Origin: an uncultured Fusobacterium sp.
Lineage (GTDB): Bacteria > Fusobacteriota > Fusobacteriia > Fusobacteriales > Fusobacteriaceae
Reading direction: 5' to 3'
Length of the DNA: 5,990 bases
Assembly (NCBI GenBank): GCA_900545035.1
Contig: UQXM01000112.1
Coordinates: 1-5,990, forward strand
Position numbers and translations under genes: made by a program. Within the stretch, counting starts at the first letter, position 1; each line of letters starts with the position of its first letter. Under the pieces are notes generated by a model, which was not told the origin of the DNA, ran no database searches, and was given only the letters and a program-made list of their open reading frames with translations. Shown one piece after another: positions 1-5,990 of this stretch.

Positions 1-855
1 TATCTCATCTATTTTCAGTTTCCCTCTTTCCACATCAGCCGTAAATATTTTTTTGCTGTATCTGTTTTCAGATACACGATATTCTATTGGAGAGCCGCTG
101 TAAAAAGCTTTGTATTTCATAAATTTCATAGGCTTATGAATATGTCCGAGAGCTGTATAATCTGTCTGAGGCAAATCTGAAAGTTTCACTGTATATGCTC
201 CGCCAAAATCCAAACTGCTTTCACTTTCATCATTTTCAATATTTGAAACAAACATATGTCCAACAGCAATATAGGGAATCTTTTCGTTCCAATATTTTTC
301 TTTCAATTTATATATTCTTCCTATTTTTTCGCTGTAACTCATTTGTGAAACAGTTTCACTTTCAATATTTTTATCTATATTTTTTAAAACAGTTTCCGCT
401 TCCACATCACTTATATACGGCATGACAGAAATAAAAGCTTTTTTGCCGTTTATCTCTATTTCAAAACATCCCTCGTGAGAATTTGAAACAACTGCTGTAC
501 CATATTCTCCCTCTTCAATAATTTCCACAGGACTTTCAAAAATAATAATTCCATAATTTTTTTCAATATTTCTGGTAACTGTCATTCTTTTCCCGCTGTC
601 ATGGTTTCCTGCCGTTATTATTACAGCACATCTTTTCAGCCTGCTTATTTTTTCCACAAAATCATAATAAAGTTTTTCCGCTTCTATGGGAGGATTCGGG
701 CTGTCATAAATATCCCCCGCAATTATCAAAATATCCGTTTCGTTATTTTCTATTATATTTAAAAGATCAGAAAGAAATTTTTTCTGTTCCTCCGTTCTGT
801 CGTATCCGTCAAGTTTTTTTCCCAGATGCCAATCTGATGTATGAAGTATTTTCAT
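1..855 (-). CDS. sbcD: SbcD-type metallophosphoesterase nuclease subunit (3' end beyond window)
   Basis: Reading the minus strand from the ATG at 855-853 gives 285 uninterrupted codons to base 1, so the C-terminus lies outside the window. The calcineurin-like phosphoesterase motifs are in order: SDWHLGK (D8, H10), AGDIYD (D48), GNHDS (N84, H85), GHMF (H200) and GHIHKP (H238, H240). These are the two-metal ligands of the SbcD/Mre11 family. Known family role: SbcD pairs with the SMC-like ATPase SbcC as a nuclease that processes hairpins and blocked double-strand ends in the cytoplasm. Family members are commonly around 370-410 residues, so roughly 100 are missing, mainly the capping domain. The start is supported by a GGGAGCGG ribosome binding site about 4 bases upstream and by the N-terminal MKILHTSDWHLG typical of the family. 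It is transcribed divergently from the thi operon. sbcC would be expected beyond the left edge; that is inference. Confidence 0.93.
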   Translation of the reverse strand, partial: MKILHTSDWHLGKKLDGYDRTEEQKKFLSDLLNIIENNETDILIIAGDIYDSPNPPIEAEKLYYDFVEKISRLKRCAVIITAGNHDSGKRMTVTRNIEKNYGIIIFESPVEIIEEGEYGTAVVSNSHEGCFEIEINGKKAFISVMPYISDVEAETVLKNIDKNIESETVSQMSYSEKIGRIYKLKEKYWNEKIPYIAVGHMFVSNIENDESESSLDFGGAYTVKLSDLPQTDYTALGHIHKPMKFMKYKAFYSGSPIEYRVSENRYSKKIFTADVERGKLKIDEI

Positions 856-888
856 TTTTCCGCTCCCGTTTTTATTTTTTCTGATTTT

Positions 889-897
889 ATTATAACA
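889..897 (-). promoter_or_regulatory. Extended -10 promoter for sbcD
   Basis: On the minus strand this stretch reads TGTTATAAT, a perfect TATAAT (894-889) preceded by the TGn extended -10 element. It lies 33 bases upstream of the sbcD start. No good -35 hexamer is seen 17 bases upstream, which is tolerable for an extended -10 promoter. AT-rich DNA gives chance matches, so this is a likely assignment only. Confidence 0.5.
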
Positions 898-912
898 TTT
901 TTTATTTATTTA

Positions 913-941
913 TTGCTTATAATTTTAATTTATGTTATAGT
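913..941 (+). promoter_or_regulatory. Sigma-70-type promoter of the thi operon
   Basis: TTGCTT at 913-918 and TATAGT at 936-941 are separated by exactly 17 bases, close to the TTGACA/TATAAT consensus. Transcription would begin near 948, about 20 bases before the riboswitch P1 helix, which is the expected arrangement for a riboswitch leader. Confidence 0.62.
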
Positions 942-966
942 AATATTACAATATATATTGATAGTA

Positions 967-1040
967 GCTGCTAGGGGTGCTTTTTGCTGAGACTTTACCC
1001 TTAGAACCTGCTCTGGATAATACCGGCGAAGGGAAGTGGC
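967..1040 (+). ncRNA. TPP riboswitch aptamer (THI element)
   Basis: The sequence carries the conserved THI-box blocks in order: GGGGTGC (974-980), CTGAGA (987-992, the pyrimidine-binding motif), ACCC (997-1000), GAACCTG (1004-1010), CTGGATAATACC (1013-1024) and GCGAAGGGA (1026-1034, the diphosphate-binding side). P1 can form between GCTGCT (967-972) and AGTGGC (1035-1040) with two G-U wobbles. GGGT pairs with ACCC as P2, and CTGG pairs with CCGG in the P4/P5 arm. The optional P3 arm is very small here, a GC pair of bases flanking five T. The element binds thiamin pyrophosphate and controls the downstream tenA-thiZXY operon, probably through the terminator that follows. Confidence 0.97.
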
Positions 1041-1062
1041 AGAAAGTTTGTACTTATTTTTT

Positions 1063-1100
1063 GTCATTTTCTGTTAAAAGAAAATGACTTTTTTTATTTT
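1063..1100 (+). terminator. Riboswitch-controlled intrinsic terminator
   Basis: GTCATTTTCT (1063-1072) and AGAAAATGAC (1079-1088) form a perfect 10-bp stem with a 6-base loop. Seven T follow (1089-1095), then A and four more T. It sits between the TPP aptamer and the tenA ribosome binding site (AAGGAGG, 1101-1107), so it ends transcription inside the leader. The expected behaviour is TPP bound, terminator forms, operon off. A competing pairing of 1037-1047 with 1066-1076 is described under findings. Confidence 0.92.
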
Positions 1101-1111
1101 AAGGAGGATTT

Positions 1112-1768
1112 ATGTTATTTACTGATGTACTTTACGAAAATGTAAAGGAACTTTGGGACAGTTTCTATTCTCATCCTTTTGTTGACGGAATAGGAAGCGG
1201 AAAACTTGATAAAGAAAAATTTAAATTCTATATGATACAAGATTATCTTTATCTGCTTGATTATGCCAAAGTTTATTCACTGGGAGCAATAAAAAGCACA
1301 GATGAAGAAACAATGGCAAAATTTTCAAGTCTTGCTGACGGAATACTTAATACAGAGATGTCAATTCACAGAAATTATATGAAAAAATTGGGAATTACAA
1401 ACGAAGAAATTGCAAATACAAAAATGTCATTGGCAAATATTTCTTACACTCATTATATGCTTGCCGTTTCTTATGCAGGAGGAGTGGCAGAAGTGGCTGT
1501 TTCTCTTTTGTCTTGTCTGTGGAGCTATGAACTTATCGGGAAACATCTTTACAATAAATACGGTATTCAGGATAATTTTTATGCTGATTGGATAAAAGGA
1601 TATATTTCTGATGAATATCATCAGCTGAATGAATGGCTTCTTGCTCTTGTAAACAAACATGCTGAAGGAATTTCTGAAGAAAGAAAACAAAAACTTATAG
1701 AAATTTTTGTAAACACAAGCAGATATGAAGGACTTTTCTGGGATATGTCTTATAAAGGAGAAATGTAG
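1112..1768 (+). CDS. tenA: TenA family thiaminase II / aminopyrimidine aminohydrolase
   Basis: This is a 218-residue cytoplasmic all-helical enzyme; Bacillus subtilis TenA, recalled at 236 residues, is slightly longer. Family reaction: hydrolysis of 4-amino-5-aminomethyl-2-methylpyrimidine (from degraded thiamin) to HMP, and cleavage of thiamin to HMP plus thiazole. Residues aligning by eye with the Bacillus enzyme are all present: D44 in IQDYLYL, Y112 in SYTHY, the catalytic C135 in LLSCLW, Y164 in KGYISD and E206 in RYEGLFW. The N-terminal HPFVDGIGSGKL block is also typical. The start is set by AAGGAGG at 1101-1107, just upstream of the ATG. It is first in a TPP-riboswitch operon and is followed directly by an ABC importer, which points to salvage rather than thiamin destruction. 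Its stop codon abuts the next start. Nothing looks damaged. Confidence 0.96.
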   Translation: MLFTDVLYENVKELWDSFYSHPFVDGIGSGKLDKEKFKFYMIQDYLYLLDYAKVYSLGAIKSTDEETMAKFSSLADGILNTEMSIHRNYMKKLGITNEEIANTKMSLANISYTHYMLAVSYAGGVAEVAVSLLSCLWSYELIGKHLYNKYGIQDNFYADWIKGYISDEYHQLNEWLLALVNKHAEGISEERKQKLIEIFVNTSRYEGLFWDMSYKGEM

Positions 1769-2479
1769 ATGAATGTTCTTGAAGTGGAAAATATATCTTT
1801 TACTTACGGAGAAGGACTTCTTATAGACAATATATCTTTTTCACTGGAAAAAAATGAATTTCTTTCTATTGTAGGGAGCAGCGGCTGTGGAAAATCCACA
1901 ATTATAAAACTTATTGCCGGAATAGAAAAAGCTGAGAAAGGAAATATCTGTGGACTCTCAACAGGCTATATGCCTCAAAAAGATCTGCTTCTTCCATGGA
2001 GAACTGTTCTCGAAAATATTCTTCTTCCTGTGGAACTTTCCAAAAAATCTAAAGATAATTTGGAAGAGGGAAAAACAAAAGCAGAAGAATATTTGAAAAA
2101 ACTTAATCTTTACGAATATAAAGATAAACTTCCTCACGAACTTTCGGGAGGAATGAGACAGAGAGTTTCTTTTTTAAGAACTCTGCTTACAGAAGCTGAT
2201 ATTCTTTTGCTGGACGAACCGTTTTCCGCTCTTGATGCAATAACAAAAGAATATCTGCAGAAATGGCTTCTTGATACATTAAAAGAATTTAACAAAAGCA
2301 TTGTATTTATAACACATGATATTAATGAAGCTCTATTTCTTTCTGACAGAATTTTGGTATGTGAAAACAGACCTCTTAATTCTTTCAGAGAGTTTATCGT
2401 TCCAAAAAATAAAGAAAATATTGAGGAGCTTGCAGAGATGAAAAAAAATATTCTTCATATTATAAGAGGTGAGAATTGA
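1769..2479 (+). CDS. thiZ: ABC importer ATPase, thiamin-precursor (ThiXYZ) type
   Basis: A 236-residue cytoplasmic ATPase that powers the importer. All ABC motifs are intact: Walker A GSSGCGKST (36-44), Q-loop Q70 in YMPQKDLLLPW, signature LSGGMRQR (125-132), Walker B ILLLDEPF (145-152), D-loop SALD (153-156) and switch H183 in FITHD. The LLPW after the Q-loop and the general layout match the nitrate/sulfonate/taurine-type (SsuB/TauB) ATPase branch, to which ThiZ belongs. The ATG follows the tenA stop with no spacer, and its ribosome binding site AAAGGAG (1754-1760) lies inside tenA, so the two are probably translationally coupled. The ThiZ name rests on the TPP riboswitch, tenA and the ThiY-like binding protein, because the ATPase alone does not reveal its substrate. 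Confidence 0.93.
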   Translation: MNVLEVENISFTYGEGLLIDNISFSLEKNEFLSIVGSSGCGKSTIIKLIAGIEKAEKGNICGLSTGYMPQKDLLLPWRTVLENILLPVELSKKSKDNLEEGKTKAEEYLKKLNLYEYKDKLPHELSGGMRQRVSFLRTLLTEADILLLDEPFSALDAITKEYLQKWLLDTLKEFNKSIVFITHDINEALFLSDRILVCENRPLNSFREFIVPKNKENIEELAEMKKNILHIIRGEN

Positions 2480-3219
2480 TGAAAAAACCTTCTCCTGCTC
2501 TGATATCAACCGCAGTATTTTTTCTTGTATGGGAAGCTGCTGCAAGATACCTTGGGCTTTTGTTTATTCTGCCATGGCCTACGGCAATAATAAAAAAAAT
2601 ATGGGATTTGAAAGTTCCGCTTTTTAAATATCATCTTCCTGCAACTCTTGAAGTGGCAGTTATCTCCATTTTATTTTCTCTTGTATTGGGAGGACTTCTT
2701 GCAGTTGCTATGGATAAAAATGAATATATAGAAGAGTGTATTTATCCGATTATTGTTACAACACAAACAATACCAATCACCGCACTTGCTCCTATATTCA
2801 TTCTTTGGTTCGGATATACAATCTGGAGTAAAATTCTGGTATCTGTTCTCGTGGCATTTTTTCCGATTACAATTACTCTTCACGACGGACTGAAATCTAC
2901 AAAGAACGAATACATTGAACTTTTTAAAAGTATGAACGCTTCTGACTGGGATATTTTTGTAAAATTAAAAGTTCCCACTGCTCTGCCTTATTTCTTTTCA
3001 TCTCTGAAAATATCTATTCCTCTTGTACTTATCGGTGCTGCCATAGGGGAATGGCTTGGTGCAAATGCCGGGTTGGGATATTTCAGCAAAAGAATGATGA
3101 CACAGCTTGACGGAGCGGGAGTATTTGCTCCCATTGTCCTTATTTCTGTTATAGCTATTGCTTTTGTACAGCTTATCTCTGTTATTGAAAAAAAGATTTT
3201 GATATGGAGAAAAAATTAA
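2479..3219 (+). CDS. thiX: ABC importer permease, thiamin-precursor (ThiXYZ) type
   Basis: A 246-residue inner-membrane permease of the BPD_transp_1 (SsuC/TauC-like) family. By eye there are about six hydrophobic segments near residues 7-30, 57-78, 88-112, 117-137, 175-190 and 214-236. The cytoplasmic EAA-type loop that docks on the ATPase is at about 147-170 (ELFKSMNASDWD, then KVPTALP). Its usual glycine is replaced by N153. Two starts are possible, TTG at 2476 or ATG at 2479. I chose the ATG because it shares one base with the thiZ stop (TGATG), follows the GA-rich site AGAGGTGAG (2465-2473) at normal spacing, and needs no rare start. The protein should act as a dimer with the upstream ATPase and take substrate from the downstream lipoprotein. 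It carries no sign of damage. Confidence 0.92.
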   Translation: MKKPSPALISTAVFFLVWEAAARYLGLLFILPWPTAIIKKIWDLKVPLFKYHLPATLEVAVISILFSLVLGGLLAVAMDKNEYIEECIYPIIVTTQTIPITALAPIFILWFGYTIWSKILVSVLVAFFPITITLHDGLKSTKNEYIELFKSMNASDWDIFVKLKVPTALPYFFSSLKISIPLVLIGAAIGEWLGANAGLGYFSKRMMTQLDGAGVFAPIVLISVIAIAFVQLISVIEKKILIWRKN

Positions 3220-3254
3220 TTTATTAATTTTAAATTTAACTTGGAGGAATTAAA

Positions 3255-4268
3255 ATGAATTTTAAAAAAATAAAATATATATTTTTAGCAGTTCTTACTC
3301 TGTTTATTCTTGGATGCGGAGGAGAAAAACAAACTGCTCAAACCGAAAAAAAACTTGAAACAGTTGATGTTGTATTAGACTGGTATCCAAACGCAATCCA
3401 CAGTTTTCTATATAACGCGATAGAAAAGGGGTATTTTGAAGAGGAAGGAATAAAGGTAAATATCCATTTCCCTTCAAATGCTTCCGACCCTATGGCTCTT
3501 CCTGCTGCCAAAAAAGCTGATATAGGAATTTATTATCTTCATCATCTTGTTATGGCAAGAGCAAATGAAAACATTCCTATAAAATCAATCGGAGCAATTA
3601 CACAAAAACCTTTAAATGTTATTATCTCTCTGAAAGAAAATAATATTACAAGAGCAAAAGATTTGGAGGGAAAACTTGTGGGATATTCCGGAGGGCCTCT
3701 TACAGAAGAAAGCCTTAAAGCTATGGTAGAATATGACGGCGGAGACCCTTCAAAAGTTCAGGTTATAGATGTGGGATTTGAACTTCTTACTTCTATGATT
3801 ACAAAACAAGTTGATGCAACAAACGGAGGACTTGTAAATCACGAAGTTCCTGTTATGATAGAAAAAGGATTTGATGTAAACTATTTCTATTGCACAGAGT
3901 TTGGAATGCCTAACTATTATGAAGAAATTTTTGTGGCAAATGATGATATGATAAAAGAAAGAAAAGATGTGTATATAAGATTTTTAAGAGCTGCCAACAA
4001 AGGATTTAAAGATATGATGAACGACCCTGAAGGCTCTCTTGATATCCTTCTTGCAAAACAAGAAGCTGACCAATTCCCACTTAGCAGAAATGTTGAAACT
4101 CAAAGTATAAATATCCTTCTTCCTATAATGAAAGAGGAAGGTGTACCATTCTTACATCAAGAAGCTTCTGTATGGGAAGAAAATATAAACTGGCTGTATG
4201 ACCATAAAATTATTAATAAAAAAGTAAAAGCCGAAGAGATGTTTGAAAATCTTTATGAGGAAGAATAA
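3255..4268 (+). CDS. thiY: Thiamin-pyrimidine substrate-binding lipoprotein (NMT1/THI5-like, ThiY type)
   Basis: A 337-residue secreted lipoprotein. The signal peptide has a basic start (KKIKY), a hydrophobic core and the lipobox ILGC with acylated C21, followed by a short polar linker. The mature domain starts with VDVVLDWYPNAIHSFLY (37-53), the hallmark of ThiY/THI5-like proteins. The family's FPSNASDP-type block (72-79) and KADIGIYYLHH (87-97) also match. Known family members bind formylaminopyrimidine or related HMP precursors and pass them to ThiX/ThiZ. The yeast THI5 cysteine-rich CCCFC active-site motif is absent, so this is a binding protein and not an HMP synthase. The start is supported by GGAGG (3243-3247), seven bases upstream. 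It is last in the operon, 35 bases after thiX, with no separate promoter seen. The ligand could be HMP itself; sequence alone does not decide. Confidence 0.93.
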   Translation: MNFKKIKYIFLAVLTLFILGCGGEKQTAQTEKKLETVDVVLDWYPNAIHSFLYNAIEKGYFEEEGIKVNIHFPSNASDPMALPAAKKADIGIYYLHHLVMARANENIPIKSIGAITQKPLNVIISLKENNITRAKDLEGKLVGYSGGPLTEESLKAMVEYDGGDPSKVQVIDVGFELLTSMITKQVDATNGGLVNHEVPVMIEKGFDVNYFYCTEFGMPNYYEEIFVANDDMIKERKDVYIRFLRAANKGFKDMMNDPEGSLDILLAKQEADQFPLSRNVETQSINILLPIMKEEGVPFLHQEASVWEENINWLYDHKIINKKVKAEEMFENLYEEE

Positions 4269-4283
4269 ATAATAATATTTTAA

Positions 4284-4320
4284 AAACTGCCTGACAGTGA
4301 TATCGGGCAGTTTATTTTTT
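4284..4320 (+). terminator. Operon terminator, probably bidirectional
   Basis: AAACTGCCTGA (4284-4294) pairs with TCGGGCAGTTT (4303-4313) as an 11-bp stem with one G-U pair and an 8-base loop. It is followed by ATTTTTT (4314-4320). It begins 15 bases after the thiY stop. On the minus strand the same hairpin is followed by TTAAAATATT after a T-rich stem end, and it lies just past the stop of the convergent DUF4143 gene (4322). It can therefore end both transcripts, although the minus-strand tail is weaker. Confidence 0.93.
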
Positions 4321-4321
4321 A

Positions 4322-5356
4322 TCAGATACAAAATACCGCATATAACGGCACACTTTTTATTCCGTTTTCAAAGCCAAAATTTTTCCCTGAAATCTTTACA
4401 GCATATTCAGGATTATATTTCTTTATATATCCTTCAAGACTTTTAGCTCTTGTATTCTCTGCTGACTTAACTTCCACAGGAATTATTTTTCTCTCTTTCA
4501 TTATTATAAAATCAACTTCTGCCGTTCCTTTCGGAGCTTTCCAATAATATTGAGTATAGCCATTTATATTCAAATGAATATTTACATAATTTTCTGTCAT
4601 CCCACCTTTAAAATCATTAAGCTCATTTGATAAATATAAAATATCTTCGGGAACTATTTCTTTCTTAGCACATAAAAGCCCTATGTCAGAAATATAAATT
4701 TTAAAAGAATCTATATTTTTGTAATTCTCCAAAGGCTTTTGTATATCCTCAAGGCCATATATTTTTGAAGTTATCCCCGACAAAGTAAGCCATTCTATTG
4801 CATTTTCAAATTCAGAAGCTCTTCCCCCTGTTTTTACTAATTTATATTGGAATCTTGTATTTTCTTTAGAGAGCTGAACAGTTATATTATCATAAACCAA
4901 TCTTGTTTTTTTAATTTCATTTGTTACATTATATTTACTCATATCATTTAAATAACTTAATAAAATCATATCCTGTGTATGACGAATCAATTGATAATTC
5001 TGTGTTTCTCTGAATTTACTTACACATTCAGGCATTCCACCAATGACTAAGTATTTTCTGTAATATTCCATTGCTGTATTATGTAATACTGACGGCATAG
5101 GAGAATTATTTTCAAATGATTTTTTTACAGCCGATATAAGTTCATTCTCTCCCATTGCCATTAAAAATTCCTCCATATCCATTGGATAAAGTGTTTTCAT
5201 ATCAACTTTACCCACAGGAAAAGAAAACTGCTGCCTGTTCACTGCAATTCCCAATAAACTTCCTGCAACAATTATATGATACTCAGGGGCTTGTTCACAA
5301 AAATATTTCAAAGAGGTCAAAGCTCTTTCACAAAGCTGTATCTTTTTTATATCCAT
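4322..5356 (-). pseudogene. 5'-truncated AAA ATPase with DUF4143 domain
   Basis: The open frame has 344 codons from an ATG at 5356. Its beginning matches the middle of AAA_14/DUF4143 ATPases, where the Walker B FDE(I/V)Q is followed by RALTSLKYFCE..PEYHIIxAGSLLG. Here the frame starts at IQLCERALTSLKYF (residues 6-19), and the roughly 95-100 residues normally before it, including Walker A and the acidic Walker B residues, are absent. The rest looks intact: AGSLLGIAV (31-39), SFPVGKVD (45-52), YLVIGGMPE, and the C-terminal nuclease-like patch AEVDFIIM (D282) with PVEVKS (E295, K297), ending SVPLYAVFCI as in full-length relatives. The family's role is poorly known. There is no convincing ribosome binding site before the ATG (TTAGAGTTT only), and the start codon belongs to the neighbouring gene's sequence. 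ATP hydrolysis is not expected. A short expressed product cannot be excluded. Confidence 0.85.
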
Positions 5357-5684
5357 TAAACTCTAAATATTTTAAATATAATCCATCAGGACTTCCTTTT
5401 CTTCCAAGCTCTTCAAAAACTTCTGTAAGATTTTTACCAAGCATAATGATATTATTTCCTTGAATTTTTAACATCTCTAAGGATTTATTTTTCAAATATT
5501 CTATTAATTCTACATCATTAGTAAAATCTCCAAACACAGAATCTTCTATTACAAAAATCTCTTTAATATCTTTTTTACTATTCTTTTCATTTACTATAAT
5601 CGGCTTCTCTTCTTTTTCTACACTCTCTTTTGTCTTCTTCCTTTTTGCCATCATAGCTTGAAATCTTTCTTCTGCTGTACTCAT
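5328..5684 (-). pseudogene. Small ParA-linked gene, apparently 3'-truncated (DUF3102/ParB-like?)
   Basis: A 118-codon frame starts at 5684 with the strong site AGGAGG (5694-5689), 13 bases after the end of the parA gene, so the two form an operon. The first half is lysine- and glutamate-rich and looks disordered (MSTAEERFQAMMAKRKKTKE onward). The second half has a helical block, roughly residues 75-118 (NNIIMLGKNLTEVFEELG, then LYLKYLEFNGYKKDTAL). It resembles by eye the DUF3102-type proteins in which LKEVKEELG and a GEFxxWLE-like stretch precede a helix-turn-helix. It stops at exactly the point where such a domain would continue, and the stop TGA is made by sequence shared with the DUF4143 gene. 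Its position after parA suggests a ParB-like or centromere-binding partner. The family assignment is tentative; the truncation is an inference from the junction. Confidence 0.6.
5332..5341. other. Probable microhomology junction
   Basis: On the minus strand this is ATACAGCTTT. It encodes the end of the small ParA-linked frame (DTAL) in one frame and the start of ATPase homology (IQLC) in the other. It is the only sequence read sensibly by both genes, and both gene parts are incomplete here. Confidence 0.5.
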
Positions 5685-5697
5685 TTTTCCTCCTGCT

Positions 5698-5990
5698 CTA
5701 CATCTCCATTATTATATCTAGCAAACTATTTTGTGCTTCCTCTACAGATTTTGCCTTGCTCTCCCATACAGTTTTACCTTTTTTCACAAGACTTTCTATA
5801 AGTGAAGTTTCTTTAATTGGCTCTGGGAATAATACATCTGTATCTTCTAACATCATCTTTAATTTATTTAAAATATCTTTTTGTGTAACAGTTGGTCTAT
5901 ATAAATTTACTAATATAGCATGTATCTTCTCTACTCCTGCCTCTTCTATTACATTGATTACCCCTTTTAATGTAGGAATGTCACAGAAAG
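5698..5990 (-). CDS. parA: ParA-type partition ATPase, C-terminal part (5' end beyond window)
   Basis: Reading the minus strand from base 5988 in frame gives 96 codons ending at TAG (5700-5698); the N-terminal part with the Walker motifs is outside the window. The visible part contains IHAILVNLYRPTVTQ, a run to DTDVLFPEPIKETSLIESLV, and KKGKTVWESKAKSVEEAQ, ending LLDIIMEM. This is the C-terminal pattern of plasmid and chromosome partition ATPases of the ParA/Soj (AAA_31) family. They have a deviant P-loop, bind nucleoid DNA with ATP and move a ParB-bound centromere. The start-side ligands cannot be checked here. Leucine codons are mainly TTA (7 of 11), unlike the CTT-rich thi operon. The following small gene begins 13 bases after this stop and is probably co-transcribed. 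Plasmid, integrated element or phage origin are all possible. Confidence 0.75.
   Translation of the reverse strand, partial: FCDIPTLKGVINVIEEAGVEKIHAILVNLYRPTVTQKDILNKLKMMLEDTDVLFPEPIKETSLIESLVKKGKTVWESKAKSVEEAQNSLLDIIMEM

Noticed and set aside
195..425. Plus-strand 76-codon open frame
   Set aside because: It lies wholly opposite the sbcD frame, whose metal-binding motifs are clear. The predicted peptide is F- and Y-rich low-complexity and has no family resemblance.
1410..1690. Two alternative open frames inside tenA (one on each strand)
   Set aside because: tenA carries all its catalytic residues across this stretch. The alternatives have no ribosome binding site and no recognisable domain.
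2333..2883. Minus-strand open frames across thiZ and thiX
   Set aside because: They are shadows of the intact ABC genes, and their peptides are rich in N, K and C without motifs.
3255..4268. THI5-type HMP synthase rather than a transport protein
   Set aside because: The protein has a lipobox and lacks the CCCFC motif of yeast THI5. It is encoded with a permease and ATPase.
5155..5463. Plus-strand 102-codon open frame across the junction
   Set aside because: It is antisense to well-matched DUF4143 sequence and to the small ParA-linked gene, and it has no recognisable domain.
5328..5684. Sequencing frameshift splitting one fused ParA-partner/ATPase protein
   Set aside because: The two parts belong to unrelated families. 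The ATPase homology begins in mid-domain at Walker B, so restoring frame would not give a sensible protein.
1..5990. CRISPR array, tRNA, rRNA or insertion sequence
   Set aside because: I saw no regularly spaced repeats, cloverleaf sequence, rRNA signature, transposase or paired terminal repeats in the window.

Overview
The window comes from an AT-rich, low-GC bacterium. It has AGA-rich coding, strong AGGAGG-type ribosome binding sites and U-tract terminators. The gene content and style suggest a Fusobacteriota member or, less likely, a Firmicute. This is an inference from style and cannot be settled from about 6 kb.

Layout: (1) Positions 1-855, minus strand, hold the 5' 285 codons of an SbcD-type DNA-repair nuclease that runs off the left edge. 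(2) Positions 856-1111 are a divergent control region. It holds an extended -10 promoter for sbcD, a near-consensus promoter for the rightward operon, a TPP riboswitch aptamer and an intrinsic terminator. A competing antiterminator pairing can be drawn by hand. (3) Positions 1112-4268 are a compact four-gene operon: tenA (thiaminase II / aminopyrimidine aminohydrolase), then an ABC importer made of ATPase (thiZ-like), permease (thiX-like) and lipoprotein binding protein (thiY-like). It ends in a strong, probably bidirectional terminator at 4284-4320. (4) Positions 4322-5990, minus strand, look like accessory DNA. They hold the end of a plasmid-type ParA ATPase, a small ParA-linked gene that stops abruptly, and an AAA-family DUF4143 ATPase that has lost its whole N-terminal nucleotide-binding part.

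How the genes work together: the thi genes form a pyrimidine-salvage unit. Under low thiamin the riboswitch should let transcription through. The lipoprotein and ABC importer would then bring in a thiamin-derived aminopyrimidine (formylaminopyrimidine or HMP-like), and TenA would hydrolyse the aminopyrimidine to HMP for thiamin synthesis. A deformylase, ThiD and ThiE are not in the window and would have to be elsewhere.

The right-hand block is the most unusual part. The small ParA-linked gene and the DUF4143 ATPase meet at 5328-5356, with both gene parts incomplete at the same point. This suggests a deletion or recombination scar joining plasmid-type partition genes to a truncated ATPase. Leucine codon choice also shifts sharply between the thi operon (CTT) and the parA block (TTA), which supports separate origins. 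I found no convincing new defence or mobile system in the window; the core is a well-understood salvage operon beside decayed accessory genes.
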